Shown: positions 46,458-55,168 of the stretch, piece after piece
Numbering within the stretch: the stretch's first letter is position 1
How the letters are laid out: every line of letters starts with the position of its first letter
Assembly (NCBI RefSeq): GCF_900155535.1
Contig: NZ_LT706965.1
Coordinates: 117,446-181,445, forward strand
Reading direction: 5' to 3'
Origin: Corynebacterium urinipleomorphum
GTDB lineage: Bacteria > Actinomycetota > Actinomycetes > Mycobacteriales > Mycobacteriaceae
DNA length: 64,000 bases
Notes under the pieces: model-generated
Told to the model about the DNA's origin: nothing
Seen by the model: only the letters and a program-made list of their open reading frames with translations
The model's database searches: none
Position numbers and translations under genes: made by a program

Positions 46458-47309
46458 ATGAAGAATATCCTCTCCATCCAATCGGCTGTGGCGTACGGCC
46501 ATGTCGGAAATTCCGCGGCGGTATTCCCGCTGCAGCGGATTGGGCACGAGGTGTGGCCGGTCTACACCGTGAACTTCTCTAACCACACCGGCTACGGCTC
46601 GTGGAAGGGGCCGATGATCCCGGCTGAGGACGTCCGCGAGGTCATCGCGGGCATCGGCGACCGCGGTGCGTTGAAAGATGTGGACGTGGTGCTCTCTGGT
46701 TATTTGGGTGGGGACGACATCGCCCAGGTGGTGGTGGACACTGTGAAGACGGTCAAGGAGCAGAATCCTGCCGCCGTGTATTCATGCGATCCGGTGATGG
46801 GGAATGCCAAGTCGGGCTGCCATGTCTCAGAGAATATTCCGCCGCTGCTGCGGGACACCGTGGTTCCGGACGCGGACATCATTACTCCGAACCAGTTCGA
46901 GCTGGGATACCTGACGGGCAGGGACGCGACGGATCTGGAGTCGACGCTGGAGGCGATCGAGGCCGCGAAGGTGATGGGCCCGTCGGTAGTACTGGTCACT
47001 TCTGTTCAGCGATCTGATCAACCGGACAATACTGTGGAAATGATTGTCTCGGACGAGCACGGAGCGTGGATCGTGCAAACGCCGCGGCTGCCGTTCAAGA
47101 GGAATGGCTCGGGGGATGTTGCTTGCGCACTGTTCACCGGCCACTACGCGGAGACGGGCGATGCGGCCGATGCGTTGGCCAAAACGGCATCGAGCGTGTT
47201 CGACCTGCTGGAAGCCACGTACAACGAGGGCGCGCCGGAGCTGCTCCTAGTGGAATCCCAAGACGCGTACGCTCACCCGCAGATGCAGTTCGAGGTCCGC
47301 GCGCTGTGA
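46458..47309 (+). CDS. pdxY: Pyridoxal kinase PdxY, first copy
   Basis: 283 aa from ATG 46458; the frame upstream lies in the preceding gene. PdxY phosphorylates pyridoxal to PLP. Family motifs are ILSIQSAVAYGHVGNSAAVFPLQRIG, VLSGYLG, CDPVMGNAKSG, ITPNQFELGYLTG and the catalytic NGSGDVACALF. The stop overlaps the GTG of a second, clearly homologous copy. The two share the same motif order, indicating tandem duplication. Confidence 0.9.
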   Translation: MKNILSIQSAVAYGHVGNSAAVFPLQRIGHEVWPVYTVNFSNHTGYGSWKGPMIPAEDVREVIAGIGDRGALKDVDVVLSGYLGGDDIAQVVVDTVKTVKEQNPAAVYSCDPVMGNAKSGCHVSENIPPLLRDTVVPDADIITPNQFELGYLTGRDATDLESTLEAIEAAKVMGPSVVLVTSVQRSDQPDNTVEMIVSDEHGAWIVQTPRLPFKRNGSGDVACALFTGHYAETGDAADALAKTASSVFDLLEATYNEGAPELLLVESQDAYAHPQMQFEVRAL

Positions 47310-48142
47310 ATATCCTCTCCATCCAGTCGGCCGTCGCTTTCGGTCACGTAGGCAATTCGGGCGCGGTTTTTCCGATGCAGCGCCTCGGTCACGAAGTCTG
47401 GCCGGTGCACACGGTGAATTTTTCCAACCACACGGAGTACCCCTCGTGGCGCGGGCCGAAGATCGCCCCGAAGCACGTCGCCGATGTGCTCGACGGGATG
47501 AGCTTCGCGTACCCGCTTGTCGACGTTGTTGTGACCGGCTACCTCGGCTCCTCCTCGCTCGCCTCCGTGATCGTCGAGGCCGTCGAAGAGATCAAGGAGG
47601 CGAACCCGGACGCGGAGTGGGTGTGCGACCCGGTGATCGGCAACGCGAAGGTCGGTTCCTTCGTCGACGACGACATTCCCGGCATCTTCAAAGACGAGAT
47701 CATTCCGCTGGCGGACGCGATCTGCCCGAACCAGTGGGAGCTGGCGCTGCTCACCGGCCGCGAGCTGGCAAGCATCGAGGACACGATCGAGGCAGCCCGC
47801 TCCCTGAAGAGCAGGGCGTTGGTGACCAGCGTGGACACAGGCGACCCGGAAACCATCGGGATGCTGGACATCTCTGAGGAGGGCACCTGGTACGTGGAAA
47901 CCCCGCGCATCGGCGGCAACGTCGTCGGCGCGGGCGACCTCGCCGCTGCGATGTTCACGGCGCTTATCGACGACGAACCGAAAGGCCGCCTCGAGCACAT
48001 CGCCGGGACTCTCTACGGCATGGTCGTGGCAGCCCAGAAGACCACGCGGCTGGACAACAGCTTCGCCGGGTTGCCGTTGGTGGAGCGCCAGGACCTCATT
48101 GTGGAGCCGGACAACAGTTTCAGTGCCGTACCATGTGCAGGC
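47306..48142 (+). CDS. pdxY: Pyridoxal kinase PdxY, second copy, open into era
   Basis: GTG 47306 overlaps the first copy's stop (GTGA). 279 codons: ILSIQSAVAFGHVGNSGAVFPMQRLG, VVTGYLGSS, CDPVIGNAKVG, CPNQWELALLTG and catalytic VGAGDLAAAMF are all intact. Aligned with the first copy it should end shortly after LVERQD, but no stop codon occurs: the frame continues PDNSFSAVPCAG and then straight into the first residues of Era. The natural end is therefore either the era stop (a 595-aa fusion) or undefined. One GNCGTCGATAAGC word lies in it. Confidence 0.85.
47962..47974 (-). repeat. GNCGTCGATAAGC word, copy 14
   Basis: In pdxY copy 2; plus-strand codons GCG CTT ATC GAC GAC (ALIDD). Confidence 0.9.
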
Positions 48143-49093
48143 ATGGATCTTCTTTCCCAGTTCACCGACACCCCGGAGGGCTTCCGCTCCGGCTTTGTCA
48201 GCTTTGTCGGCCGCCCCAACACAGGCAAGTCGACGCTGACGAATGCGCTGGTGGGCGAGAAGATCGCCATCATGGCGGATCAGCCGGAGACCACCCGCCA
48301 CCCGATCCGCGGGATTGTGAACAGGGACGACGCCCAGATCGTGGTCGTGGACACCCCGGGCCTGCACCGCCCACGGACGTTGCTCGGCGAGCGCCTCAAC
48401 GAGGTAGTCAAAGATACCTTCGCCGACGTGGACGTCATTGGCATCACGGTTCCGGCGAACGAGAAGATCGGCCCCGGCGACCGCTGGATCCTCGACGCGG
48501 TGCAGAAAACTAAGCCGAACACCCCGATCGTGGGCATTGTGACCAAGCTGGACCGCGCAAGCAAGGACCAGGTGGGCGAGCAGCTCATGCGCCTCCACGA
48601 ACTCCTGGTCGAGGCCACGGGAAACGAGAAGGTCGATGTAGTTCCGGTGTCGGCGACCGAGGGCGTGCAACTGGATGTCCTTCTCGATGTGCTGACACAG
48701 AACCTGCCGGAAGGGCCGCGGTTCTACCCGGAGGGCCACGTCACCGACGAGGACATGGAGACCCGCATTGCGGAGCTGATCCGCGAGGAAGCATTGCGGG
48801 GGCTGCGCGACGAGTTGCCGCACTCGGTGGCCGTGCAGATCGACGAGATGTTGCCGGAGACCGACGACCGCGGCAACACCCGCACCAAGATCTACGCCGT
48901 GCTGTATCTGGAGCGCCCGGGGCAGAAAGCGATCATCGAGGGGCGGGACGGTCGGAGGTTATCCGGCATCGTGCAACGCTCACGCAAGCAGATTATGGAG
49001 CTTGTCGGGCAGAACGTGTACTTGGATCTGCGCATCAAGGTGCTGAAGAACTGGCAGTCGGACCCGAAGCATCTGGGGCGCCTTGGCTTCTAA
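48143..49093 (+). CDS. era: GTPase Era
   Basis: 316 aa from ATG 48143 if translated alone. Era binds 16S rRNA and assists 30S assembly. G motifs are GRPNTGKST, DTPGLHRPRT and VTKLD, with a C-terminal KH domain ending [20 protein letters not shown]. The ATG position matches the usual Era N-terminus (TDTPEGFRSGFVSFVG). Only a weak GCAGG precedes it, and the upstream pyridoxal-kinase frame has no stop before it, so Era may also be made as the C-terminal half of a fusion. It overlaps recO by 11 bases. Confidence 0.93.
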   Translation: MDLLSQFTDTPEGFRSGFVSFVGRPNTGKSTLTNALVGEKIAIMADQPETTRHPIRGIVNRDDAQIVVVDTPGLHRPRTLLGERLNEVVKDTFADVDVIGITVPANEKIGPGDRWILDAVQKTKPNTPIVGIVTKLDRASKDQVGEQLMRLHELLVEATGNEKVDVVPVSATEGVQLDVLLDVLTQNLPEGPRFYPEGHVTDEDMETRIAELIREEALRGLRDELPHSVAVQIDEMLPETDDRGNTRTKIYAVLYLERPGQKAIIEGRDGRRLSGIVQRSRKQIMELVGQNVYLDLRIKVLKNWQSDPKHLGRLGF

Positions 49094-49820
49094 ACCCAGC
49101 TTCCGCGACCGCGCCTTTGTGGTGCGCACCTACGATTTCGGCGAGGCGGACCGCGTCGTGGTGCTGCTCACGCGCGGTCACGGTCTGGTGCGCGCTGTGG
49201 CGAAAGGTGTGCGGAAGACGAAGAGCCGCTTCGGCTCGCGAGTGCAGCCCTTCGTGGACATTGACGTGCAGCTCTACCCTGGACGCAACCTGGCCACGAT
49301 CACGCAGGTGGACACAGTGGCGTACTACGGGCGGGGGATCATCGAGGACTTCGACCGCTACACCGCGGCATGCGCGGTGCTCGAGGCGGCGGAGAAGCTC
49401 AGCTACGCGGATGAAGCCGACTCGTTTCTGTTCGGCGAAGTAGGGACTGCACTCGAGGCCTTGCAAGACAACGCATATCCGACACTGGTGCTCGACGCGT
49501 TCATTCTCCGCGCCACGGCGCACGCCGGGTGGGGGATGAGCCTGTTCAACTGCGCGCAGTGCAACCGCCCGGGGCCGCACCACGCCTTCCACCCGGCGGT
49601 CGGGGGAGCAGCGTGCGTGCACTGCCGGCCACCCGGATCCTTCGATGTGGAGGAGGACACCCTCCACATCATGTGGCTGCTCGAACAGGGCTACCTGGCT
49701 GCCGCGCAGGACAATCTCACCGAGACGACAGCGGTGCAAGTACACCGCCTGTGCATCTCCCACCTGCAGTTCAACGTGGAGTCAGCCGTGTCGTCGTTGA
49801 AGATCATGGAGCAGGCATAA
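49083..49820 (+). CDS. recO: DNA repair protein RecO
   Basis: 245 aa from TTG 49083 inside the end of era. The OB-fold N-terminus ([28 protein letters not shown]) and the zinc-binding [13 protein letters not shown]... CVHCR pair identify RecO, which loads RecA with RecFR. era-recO-uppS is the conserved order. No ATG or GTG near the conserved start fits, so TTG is likely. Confidence 0.93.
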   Translation: MASKPSFRDRAFVVRTYDFGEADRVVVLLTRGHGLVRAVAKGVRKTKSRFGSRVQPFVDIDVQLYPGRNLATITQVDTVAYYGRGIIEDFDRYTAACAVLEAAEKLSYADEADSFLFGEVGTALEALQDNAYPTLVLDAFILRATAHAGWGMSLFNCAQCNRPGPHHAFHPAVGGAACVHCRPPGSFDVEEDTLHIMWLLEQGYLAAAQDNLTETTAVQVHRLCISHLQFNVESAVSSLKIMEQA

Positions 49821-49828
49821 TAGTCGGG

Positions 49829-50560
49829 GTGAGCACTATCCCCGATATCCCCCGCGAGTTCATTCCTCGTCACATCGCGCTCGTCATGGACGGTAACGGC
49901 CGCTGGGCGCAGGAGCGTGGAATGCCGCGCACCGAAGGCCACCGAGCCGGTGAAAAGGTCCTGATGAACATGGTGGACGCCTGCATTGATCTCGGGGGCG
50001 TCGAGTGGCTCTCCGCCTACACTTTTTCCACCGAGAATTGGCGTCGCAGCCCGGAGGAAGTTCGATTTCTTATGGGCTTTTCCCGCGAGGTGATGCGCGC
50101 TGAGCGCGACCAATTGCACGAGAAGAATGTGCGCATTGTGTGGGTCGGGCGTCGTCCGCGACTCTGGCGCTCGGTGATCCGGGAGTTGGAGGAAGCTGAA
50201 GAGTTGACCAAGAACAACACCGGTCTGACTCTGGCTATGTGCATTAATTACGGTGGCCGGGCTGAGATTGCCGATGCCGCGCGACAGATGGCCAAGGCAG
50301 TGGAACGGGGGGAAATGAGGTCGGGGGAGATCACGGAGGCGCAGATAAGCAATTGGCTGTACCGACCCGACATGCCGGACGTGGACCTGTTCCTGCGGCC
50401 GTCGGGCGAGCAGCGCACCTCGAATTTCCTGCTGTGGCAGTCCGCGTACGCGGAGATGGTGTACCGCGATATTCTCTTCCCCGATTTCACGGCGGAGGAT
50501 CTGTACGATGCTGTGCTTGAGTACGCGAAACGGGACCGCCGATTCGGAGGCGTGAAATGA
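49829..50560 (+). CDS. uppS: Cis-prenyl (undecaprenyl/decaprenyl) diphosphate synthase
   Basis: 243 aa from GTG 49829. Motifs are [20 protein letters not shown] (catalytic Asp in MDGNGRWA), [22 protein letters not shown] and the C-terminal [18 protein letters not shown]. It extends isoprenyl diphosphates for cell-wall lipid carriers. Corynebacteria carry two such enzymes; chain length cannot be told here. Overlaps the next gene by 4 bases. Confidence 0.93.
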   Translation: MSTIPDIPREFIPRHIALVMDGNGRWAQERGMPRTEGHRAGEKVLMNMVDACIDLGGVEWLSAYTFSTENWRRSPEEVRFLMGFSREVMRAERDQLHEKNVRIVWVGRRPRLWRSVIRELEEAEELTKNNTGLTLAMCINYGGRAEIADAARQMAKAVERGEMRSGEITEAQISNWLYRPDMPDVDLFLRPSGEQRTSNFLLWQSAYAEMVYRDILFPDFTAEDLYDAVLEYAKRDRRFGGVK

Positions 50561-51651
50561 CGGAGACTGTCTCGGCCCAGCAGCCGACCCGCAGCCAGAT
50601 CCGCAAATGGCGGCAGTACCTGGCAAACGAGCGCGCGGAGGCCGCCACCTACCGTGAACTGGCCAAGAAGCGGGAGGGCGACGAGCGGGAGATTCTCGAG
50701 GAGATCGCCGATGCTGAATCCCGCCACGAGAAGTACTGGCGCGACAAGCTCGGCCCCGAGGTGGGCATGCCCATCAAACCCGACATGCACACGCGCTTCA
50801 TGTCGTTTTTGGCGCGCAATGTCTCGCCGGTCTTCGCACTGGCGCTGATGCAGACGTCCGAGCAGCGGTCCCCGTACTTGGACGATGAAGATGCCCCGGA
50901 CGAGATCGCGGCAGATGAGGCCATGCACGCTGAGGTCGTCCGCGCACTGGCGGCGCAGGGCCGCGAGAAGCTCTCCGGGTCTTTCCGTGCGGCGGTGTTC
51001 GGCGCGAACGACGGGCTGGTGTCCAACGTCGCGCTCGTGCTCGGCGTCATGGGCTCGGGCGTGTCCTCTAATTTCATCCTGCTCACGGGCATTTCCGGTC
51101 TTCTCGCGGGCGCGCTGTCGATGGCCGCGGGCGAGTACGTTTCGGTGAAATCCCAGGCCGAGCTTCTCGACGCCTCAACTCCCGACCCCGAAGCCCGCGA
51201 CCTGCTGCCGAAATTGGATGTGAACCAGAACGAGCTCGCGCTGGTCTACCGTGCCCGCGGCATGAGCGCCGAAGAGGCGGACGCTCAGGCGAAGAATGTC
51301 TTCTGGTCCATGATGACCGGTCACCAGCACCACCACGTCGAGCACGGCTTGGAACCCGGCGATACGGATGCCAGCGGCGCGTGGTCGGCGGCGATCGCGT
51401 CCTTCATCTTCTTCGCCACAGGGGCGTTCGTGCCGATTGTCCCGTTCCTGTTCGGGGCTAGCCCCCGGGTCGGGGCGATCGTTGCGCTCGTGCTCGTCTC
51501 CGGTGCGCTGCTGATTACCGGCGGGATCACCGGTTTGCTCTCCGGCAAGAAGCCGGGTCTGCGCGCATTCAGGCAGTTGGTGATCGGCCTGGGGGCTGCG
51601 CTGGTGACGTACGCGCTGGGCGCACTGTTCGGCTCGGTGGTGGGCGCCTAA
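50557..51651 (+). CDS. Ferritin-like / VIT1-CCC1 membrane fusion protein (Er-VIT, MbfA-like)
   Basis: 364 aa. The N-terminal 140 residues look like a four-helix ferritin-like domain with iron-ligand candidates in [20 protein letters not shown] and DEAMHAEVV. The C-terminal part is a VIT1/CCC1 transporter ([22 protein letters not shown], then [15 protein letters not shown]). Er-VIT proteins such as MbfA bind iron through the first domain and export it through the second. Here it lies tail to tail with zur, so a role in iron or other metal export is likely. ATGA overlap with uppS. Confidence 0.88.
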   Translation: MTETVSAQQPTRSQIRKWRQYLANERAEAATYRELAKKREGDEREILEEIADAESRHEKYWRDKLGPEVGMPIKPDMHTRFMSFLARNVSPVFALALMQTSEQRSPYLDDEDAPDEIAADEAMHAEVVRALAAQGREKLSGSFRAAVFGANDGLVSNVALVLGVMGSGVSSNFILLTGISGLLAGALSMAAGEYVSVKSQAELLDASTPDPEARDLLPKLDVNQNELALVYRARGMSAEEADAQAKNVFWSMMTGHQHHHVEHGLEPGDTDASGAWSAAIASFIFFATGAFVPIVPFLFGASPRVGAIVALVLVSGALLITGGITGLLSGKKPGLRAFRQLVIGLGAALVTYALGALFGSVVGA

Positions 51652-52079
51652 GAGCTCTGCCGGCAGGTCTGGCACACGCCGAAGATCTCGGCGTCGTGCC
51701 CGCTGAGCTCAAAGCCGTATTTCTCAGCGGTCTCTTTCGCCCATTCCTCGACGGGGCCGCCGTCAATCTCCTCGCTGCGGCCGCAGTTCGTGCACACCAA
51801 ATGGTGGTGATGCCGGTCGCTGAGGCAGTGTCGGTACAGCGTCTCCCCGGTGTCCGAATTCAAGGCGTCGACGGCACCGACCTCGGTGAGAGTCTGCAGC
51901 GTCCGGTACACGGTGGTCAGGCCGACCTTTTGGCCACGGTCAGTGAGTTCCCGGTGAATCGACTGGGCGGAAGCGAACCTGTCGATCTCCTGCAGGACAT
52001 CCACGACAGCGCTGCGCTGGCGCGTGTTGCGTGCGCCGATCTTCGGGGGAGCGTCATTCTTGATCGACCGTGTACTCAT
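51648..52079 (-). CDS. zur: Zinc uptake regulator (Fur family)
   Basis: 143 aa from ATG 52079, with GGTGGAGG just upstream; GTG 52088 is less likely. The winged helix has RNTRQRSAVVDVLQE and VGLTTVYRTLQTL; metal sites are HHHHLVCTNCG and GVCQTCRQ, with the Cys pairs of the structural zinc. The pairing with an ArsR gene just upstream matches the mycobacterial smtB-zur operon (Rv2358-Rv2359), which favours Zur over Fur. It overlaps the convergent VIT gene by 4 bases. Confidence 0.88.
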   Translation of the reverse strand: MSTRSIKNDAPPKIGARNTRQRSAVVDVLQEIDRFASAQSIHRELTDRGQKVGLTTVYRTLQTLTEVGAVDALNSDTGETLYRHCLSDRHHHHLVCTNCGRSEEIDGGPVEEWAKETAEKYGFELSGHDAEIFGVCQTCRQSS

Positions 52080-52102
52080 GGCCTCCACCTTAGGCCCACC
52101 GG

Positions 52103-52555
52103 TCAGCTGGGCGGAGCCGGCGTGTGGGGTGCCAGACCAGGGTCACGGTCCGGGGTGCTGTCGGGCAAGGGGCCGAATGCCGCAGCGGACCCGGTGCTCT
52201 CAGTCGCATCGATGAAATCAGGAGTGTGTTTCCTGCGGGAGGCGAGCTCGTCGTGCTTTGCGCTCTCGAGGATGGACAGTGTTTCCAGGACCGTTATCAC
52301 ACCAGGTACGGCCAAACGGTAGACCACTTCGCGCCCAGCCCGGGTGGAATCCACCAATCCTGCGTCCTTGAGCACACGCAAGTGTTGGCTCACCAGCGGT
52401 TGGGACTTGCCCAACGTGCTGACAAGTTCGTGCACGACATGGTCGCGTTGGTGCAGCAGCAGCAGGATCTGCAGGCGGAGAGGAGAATCCAGTGCAGCGA
52501 TGATTTCCGAGGTCCGGTTCATCTTCTCCCCGGACCAATTCGGGGCTTGGCTCAT
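52103..52555 (-). CDS. ArsR/SmtB-family metal-responsive repressor upstream of zur
   Basis: 150 aa from ATG 52555; AAAGGACG lies 5 bases upstream, and the frame open to 52690 adds an unlikely leader. The winged helix is intact (LDSPLRLQILLLL, SQPLVSQHLRVLKDAGLV, STRAGREVVYRL). In mycobacteria the homologue (SmtB) represses itself and zur and is released by zinc. The typical zinc-binding pattern is not obvious, and an unusual proline-rich tail of about 45 residues follows the domain. Separated from zur by 23 bases. Confidence 0.85.
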   Translation of the reverse strand: MSQAPNWSGEKMNRTSEIIAALDSPLRLQILLLLHQRDHVVHELVSTLGKSQPLVSQHLRVLKDAGLVDSTRAGREVVYRLAVPGVITVLETLSILESAKHDELASRRKHTPDFIDATESTGSAAAFGPLPDSTPDRDPGLAPHTPAPPS

Positions 52556-52809
52556 CTGACGTCCTTTCATCTCGCCACTTTGAGTGCGCACTGCAGGAGA
52601 GATATTCCTTCCGCGGCAAGGCCACGGGGCATTGAATTGAATAGAAAGTTTACTCAGCCAATGTTCTAAAGCGCAGCTTGCCTGTGTCATCGATCGGATC
52701 TAGCGGTGGACACATGGTCGCGGGCACTGCCGTACCTGCGCTTCTGGTGAGCAGCTACACTTGTCTGCGTTGCCAAAACGCCTAGCTTTTCAGGAGAGTG
52801 GACTTACCC

Positions 52810-54192
52810 ATGGCCTCGACCGTGATCGATACCGTTGTGAACCTGTGCAAGCGCCGTGGCCTGGTGTTCCCAGCCGGCGAGATTTACGGGGGAACCCGGT
52901 CTGCCTGGGATTACGGTCCGCTGGGTGTGGAGCTGAAGGAGAACCTGAAGCGCCAGTGGTGGAAGCACATGGTGCAGACGCGTAACGATGTCGTGGGTGT
53001 GGACACCTCCATCATCCTCCCGCCGCAGGTGTGGGTGGCGTCCGGCCACGTCGACGTGTTCACTGACCCGCTGGTGGAGTCCCTGCACACCCACAAGCGC
53101 TACCGCGCCGACCACCTGCTGGAGGCATACGAGGAAAAGCACGGCCACCCGCCGGCAAACGGCCTAGCGGACATCAACGACCCGGAGACGGGCCAGCCGG
53201 GCAAGTGGACCGAGCCGCGCGAATTCTCCGGCCTGATGAAGACCTACCTGGGCCCGGTCGACGACAAGGAAGGCCTGCACTACATGCGCCCGGAGACGGC
53301 GCAGGGCATCTTCGTGGACTTCAAGAATGTGATGACGTCCTCGCGCATGAAGCCGCCGTTCGGCATCGCCAACACCGGTAAGTCCTTCCGCAACGAGATC
53401 ACTCCGGGTAACTTCATCTTCCGCACCCGCGAGTTCGAACAGATGGAGATGGAGTTCTTCGTCAAACCCGGCGAGGATGAGCAGTGGCACCAGTACTGGA
53501 TCGACAACCGCCACCAGTGGTACATCGACCTGGGCATCAACCCGGACAACCTGCGCCTGTACGAGCACCCGAAGGAGAAGTTGTCCCACTACTCCAAGCG
53601 CACGGTGGACATCGAATACGCCTACGGCTTCCAGGGTTCTAAGTGGGGCGAGCTGGAGGGTGTAGCCAACCGCACGGACTACGACCTGAAGACGCACGCG
53701 GAGGCATCCGGCGAGGACCTGAGCTTCTTCGACCAGGAGACGAACGAGCGCTGGATCCCGTACTGCATCGAGCCAGCCGCCGGCTTGGGCCGCGCGATGA
53801 TGGCCTTCCTCATCGATGCGTACCACGAGGACGAAGCACCGAACTCCAAGGGCGGCGTTGACACCCGCGTGGTGCTCAAGCTGGACCGCCGTCTGGCGCC
53901 GGTCAAGGTCGCGGTTCTGCCGCTGTCCAAGAAGCCGGAGCTTTCCGGACCGGCGCAGGAGCTGGCTGATACACTGCGTCAGCACTGGAACGTCGACTAC
54001 GACACCTCCGGTGCGATCGGCCGCCGCTACCGCCGCCAGGATGAGATTGGCACCCCGTTCTGCGTCACCTACGACTTCGACTCCCTCGAAGACGGTGCCG
54101 TCACAGTCCGCGAGCGCGACACCATGGAGCAGGAGCGCGTCAAGGTCGACGAGCTGGAGTCCTACCTGGCCGCACGCCTGATCGGCTGCTAG
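52810..54192 (+). CDS. glyS: Glycyl-tRNA synthetase
   Basis: 460 aa dimeric-type class II synthetase. The start region [24 protein letters not shown] and [14 protein letters not shown] are family marks; motif 2 lies around [20 protein letters not shown] (residues about 193-212) and motif 3 is [21 protein letters not shown] 52810 is chosen over GTG 52798, which sits only one base after the AGGAG site. It attaches glycine to tRNA-Gly. Confidence 0.96.
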   Translation: MASTVIDTVVNLCKRRGLVFPAGEIYGGTRSAWDYGPLGVELKENLKRQWWKHMVQTRNDVVGVDTSIILPPQVWVASGHVDVFTDPLVESLHTHKRYRADHLLEAYEEKHGHPPANGLADINDPETGQPGKWTEPREFSGLMKTYLGPVDDKEGLHYMRPETAQGIFVDFKNVMTSSRMKPPFGIANTGKSFRNEITPGNFIFRTREFEQMEMEFFVKPGEDEQWHQYWIDNRHQWYIDLGINPDNLRLYEHPKEKLSHYSKRTVDIEYAYGFQGSKWGELEGVANRTDYDLKTHAEASGEDLSFFDQETNERWIPYCIEPAAGLGRAMMAFLIDAYHEDEAPNSKGGVDTRVVLKLDRRLAPVKVAVLPLSKKPELSGPAQELADTLRQHWNVDYDTSGAIGRRYRRQDEIGTPFCVTYDFDSLEDGAVTVRERDTMEQERVKVDELESYLAARLIGC

Positions 54193-54200
54193 GGGCAACT

Positions 54201-54722
54201 ATGCACTACGTCAGCTGGGACCGCGCGGACCGCGAAGCGCCCGTTCTGCTCGCAGAGGAGGGCCCGGACGCGCTGGCGAAATTCACGCACGAGCGCGCCG
54301 AGCTCACATCCGGTGAGGTGTGGGACCTGGTCACCACCCCGGAGGGGGGCGCTGTGGCGACGCAGGACGGCCGCGAGGTCGTGCGCGCCGACGGTTCGCT
54401 GCGCCGCGACAAGCAGATTCCGGTCACCGTCGACGGCTCCCGCCAGTACGTGATGGTGGCGGAGACCTCCAAGAACTGGATCATCGACGACGCTGCGGGG
54501 CAGAAGGTGGGCCAATTCACCTCCGACCACAATGGAGTGCGCCGCGCCATCCTCGAATTCGAGGGGGAGACGCAGCTCGCGCCCGTCGACATCGTCGCGC
54601 TCGCGTGGGCCAGCCGGCTCGTGCTCGAAGCGCGCAAGATGACCAACTCGACTGCGCTCATCGCGTTCCTTGTGCTGCTCAGCGTGTTCATCGTCATCGT
54701 CTGGTTCATCGGGCCGCGTTAA
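54201..54722 (+). CDS. Tail-anchored protein of unknown function
   Basis: 173 aa. A soluble domain of about 140 residues (LURP-like beta pattern: GSRQYVMVAETSKNWIIDDAAGQKVGQF) is followed by one C-terminal membrane helix (LIAFLVLLSVFIVIVWF). It starts 8 bases after glyS and is followed by a related-looking small protein. No named family. Confidence 0.75.
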   Translation: MHYVSWDRADREAPVLLAEEGPDALAKFTHERAELTSGEVWDLVTTPEGGAVATQDGREVVRADGSLRRDKQIPVTVDGSRQYVMVAETSKNWIIDDAAGQKVGQFTSDHNGVRRAILEFEGETQLAPVDIVALAWASRLVLEARKMTNSTALIAFLVLLSVFIVIVWFIGPR

Positions 54723-54730
54723 GGAACACC

Positions 54731-55162
54731 ATGATGATCAACGCAGTGTGGGAGGACGCGACGCTCACCGCCGACGGCGCGGAGATCGCGGCGCTCACCG
54801 CGGACAACGATCTCACCGTCGACGGCACCGCCATCGAGGTCTCCCACACCGCGGGAGCACTCCGCTGGCAAGTCGCAGGGGAAACTGGCGAAGAAAGTTT
54901 TCGCATCCGCATGCGGGGGCTGAACACCGGGTCGCTCACTGCACGCTGCGGGTCGCGCCGTTACCGCGTTCAGCGCGACAGCACATTCAGCACGTCACGC
55001 ACGGTCGTCGACGAGGAGGGCGTCGTGGTCGCGCGCACCCAGCCGAGTAGAGGCACGGATCTGCGCGTCCAGCTTTTCGACGGCGCCCCTCTGCCCGACC
55101 TGGCCTTCATCACCTGGGCATTGACCCTGATGGACACGCCGGGGCGCGCCACCAGGATCTAG
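54731..55162 (+). CDS. Small beta-rich protein of unknown function
   Basis: 143 aa; AAGGAA lies 4-9 bases before ATG 54731. The pattern of short beta strands (SLTARCGSRRYRVQRD, TFSTSRTVVDEEGVVVARTQP) resembles the soluble domain of the preceding gene product, so the two may be paralogues acting together. No membrane helix. It ends 6 bases before the convergent TPM gene. Confidence 0.7.
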   Translation: MMINAVWEDATLTADGAEIAALTADNDLTVDGTAIEVSHTAGALRWQVAGETGEESFRIRMRGLNTGSLTARCGSRRYRVQRDSTFSTSRTVVDEEGVVVARTQPSRGTDLRVQLFDGAPLPDLAFITWALTLMDTPGRATRI

Positions 55163-55168
55163 CTGGTT

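Noticed and set aside
47306..48142. Second pdxY copy as a simple assembly duplicate of the first
   Set aside because: The two copies differ at most codons and many residues, so they are true paralogues.
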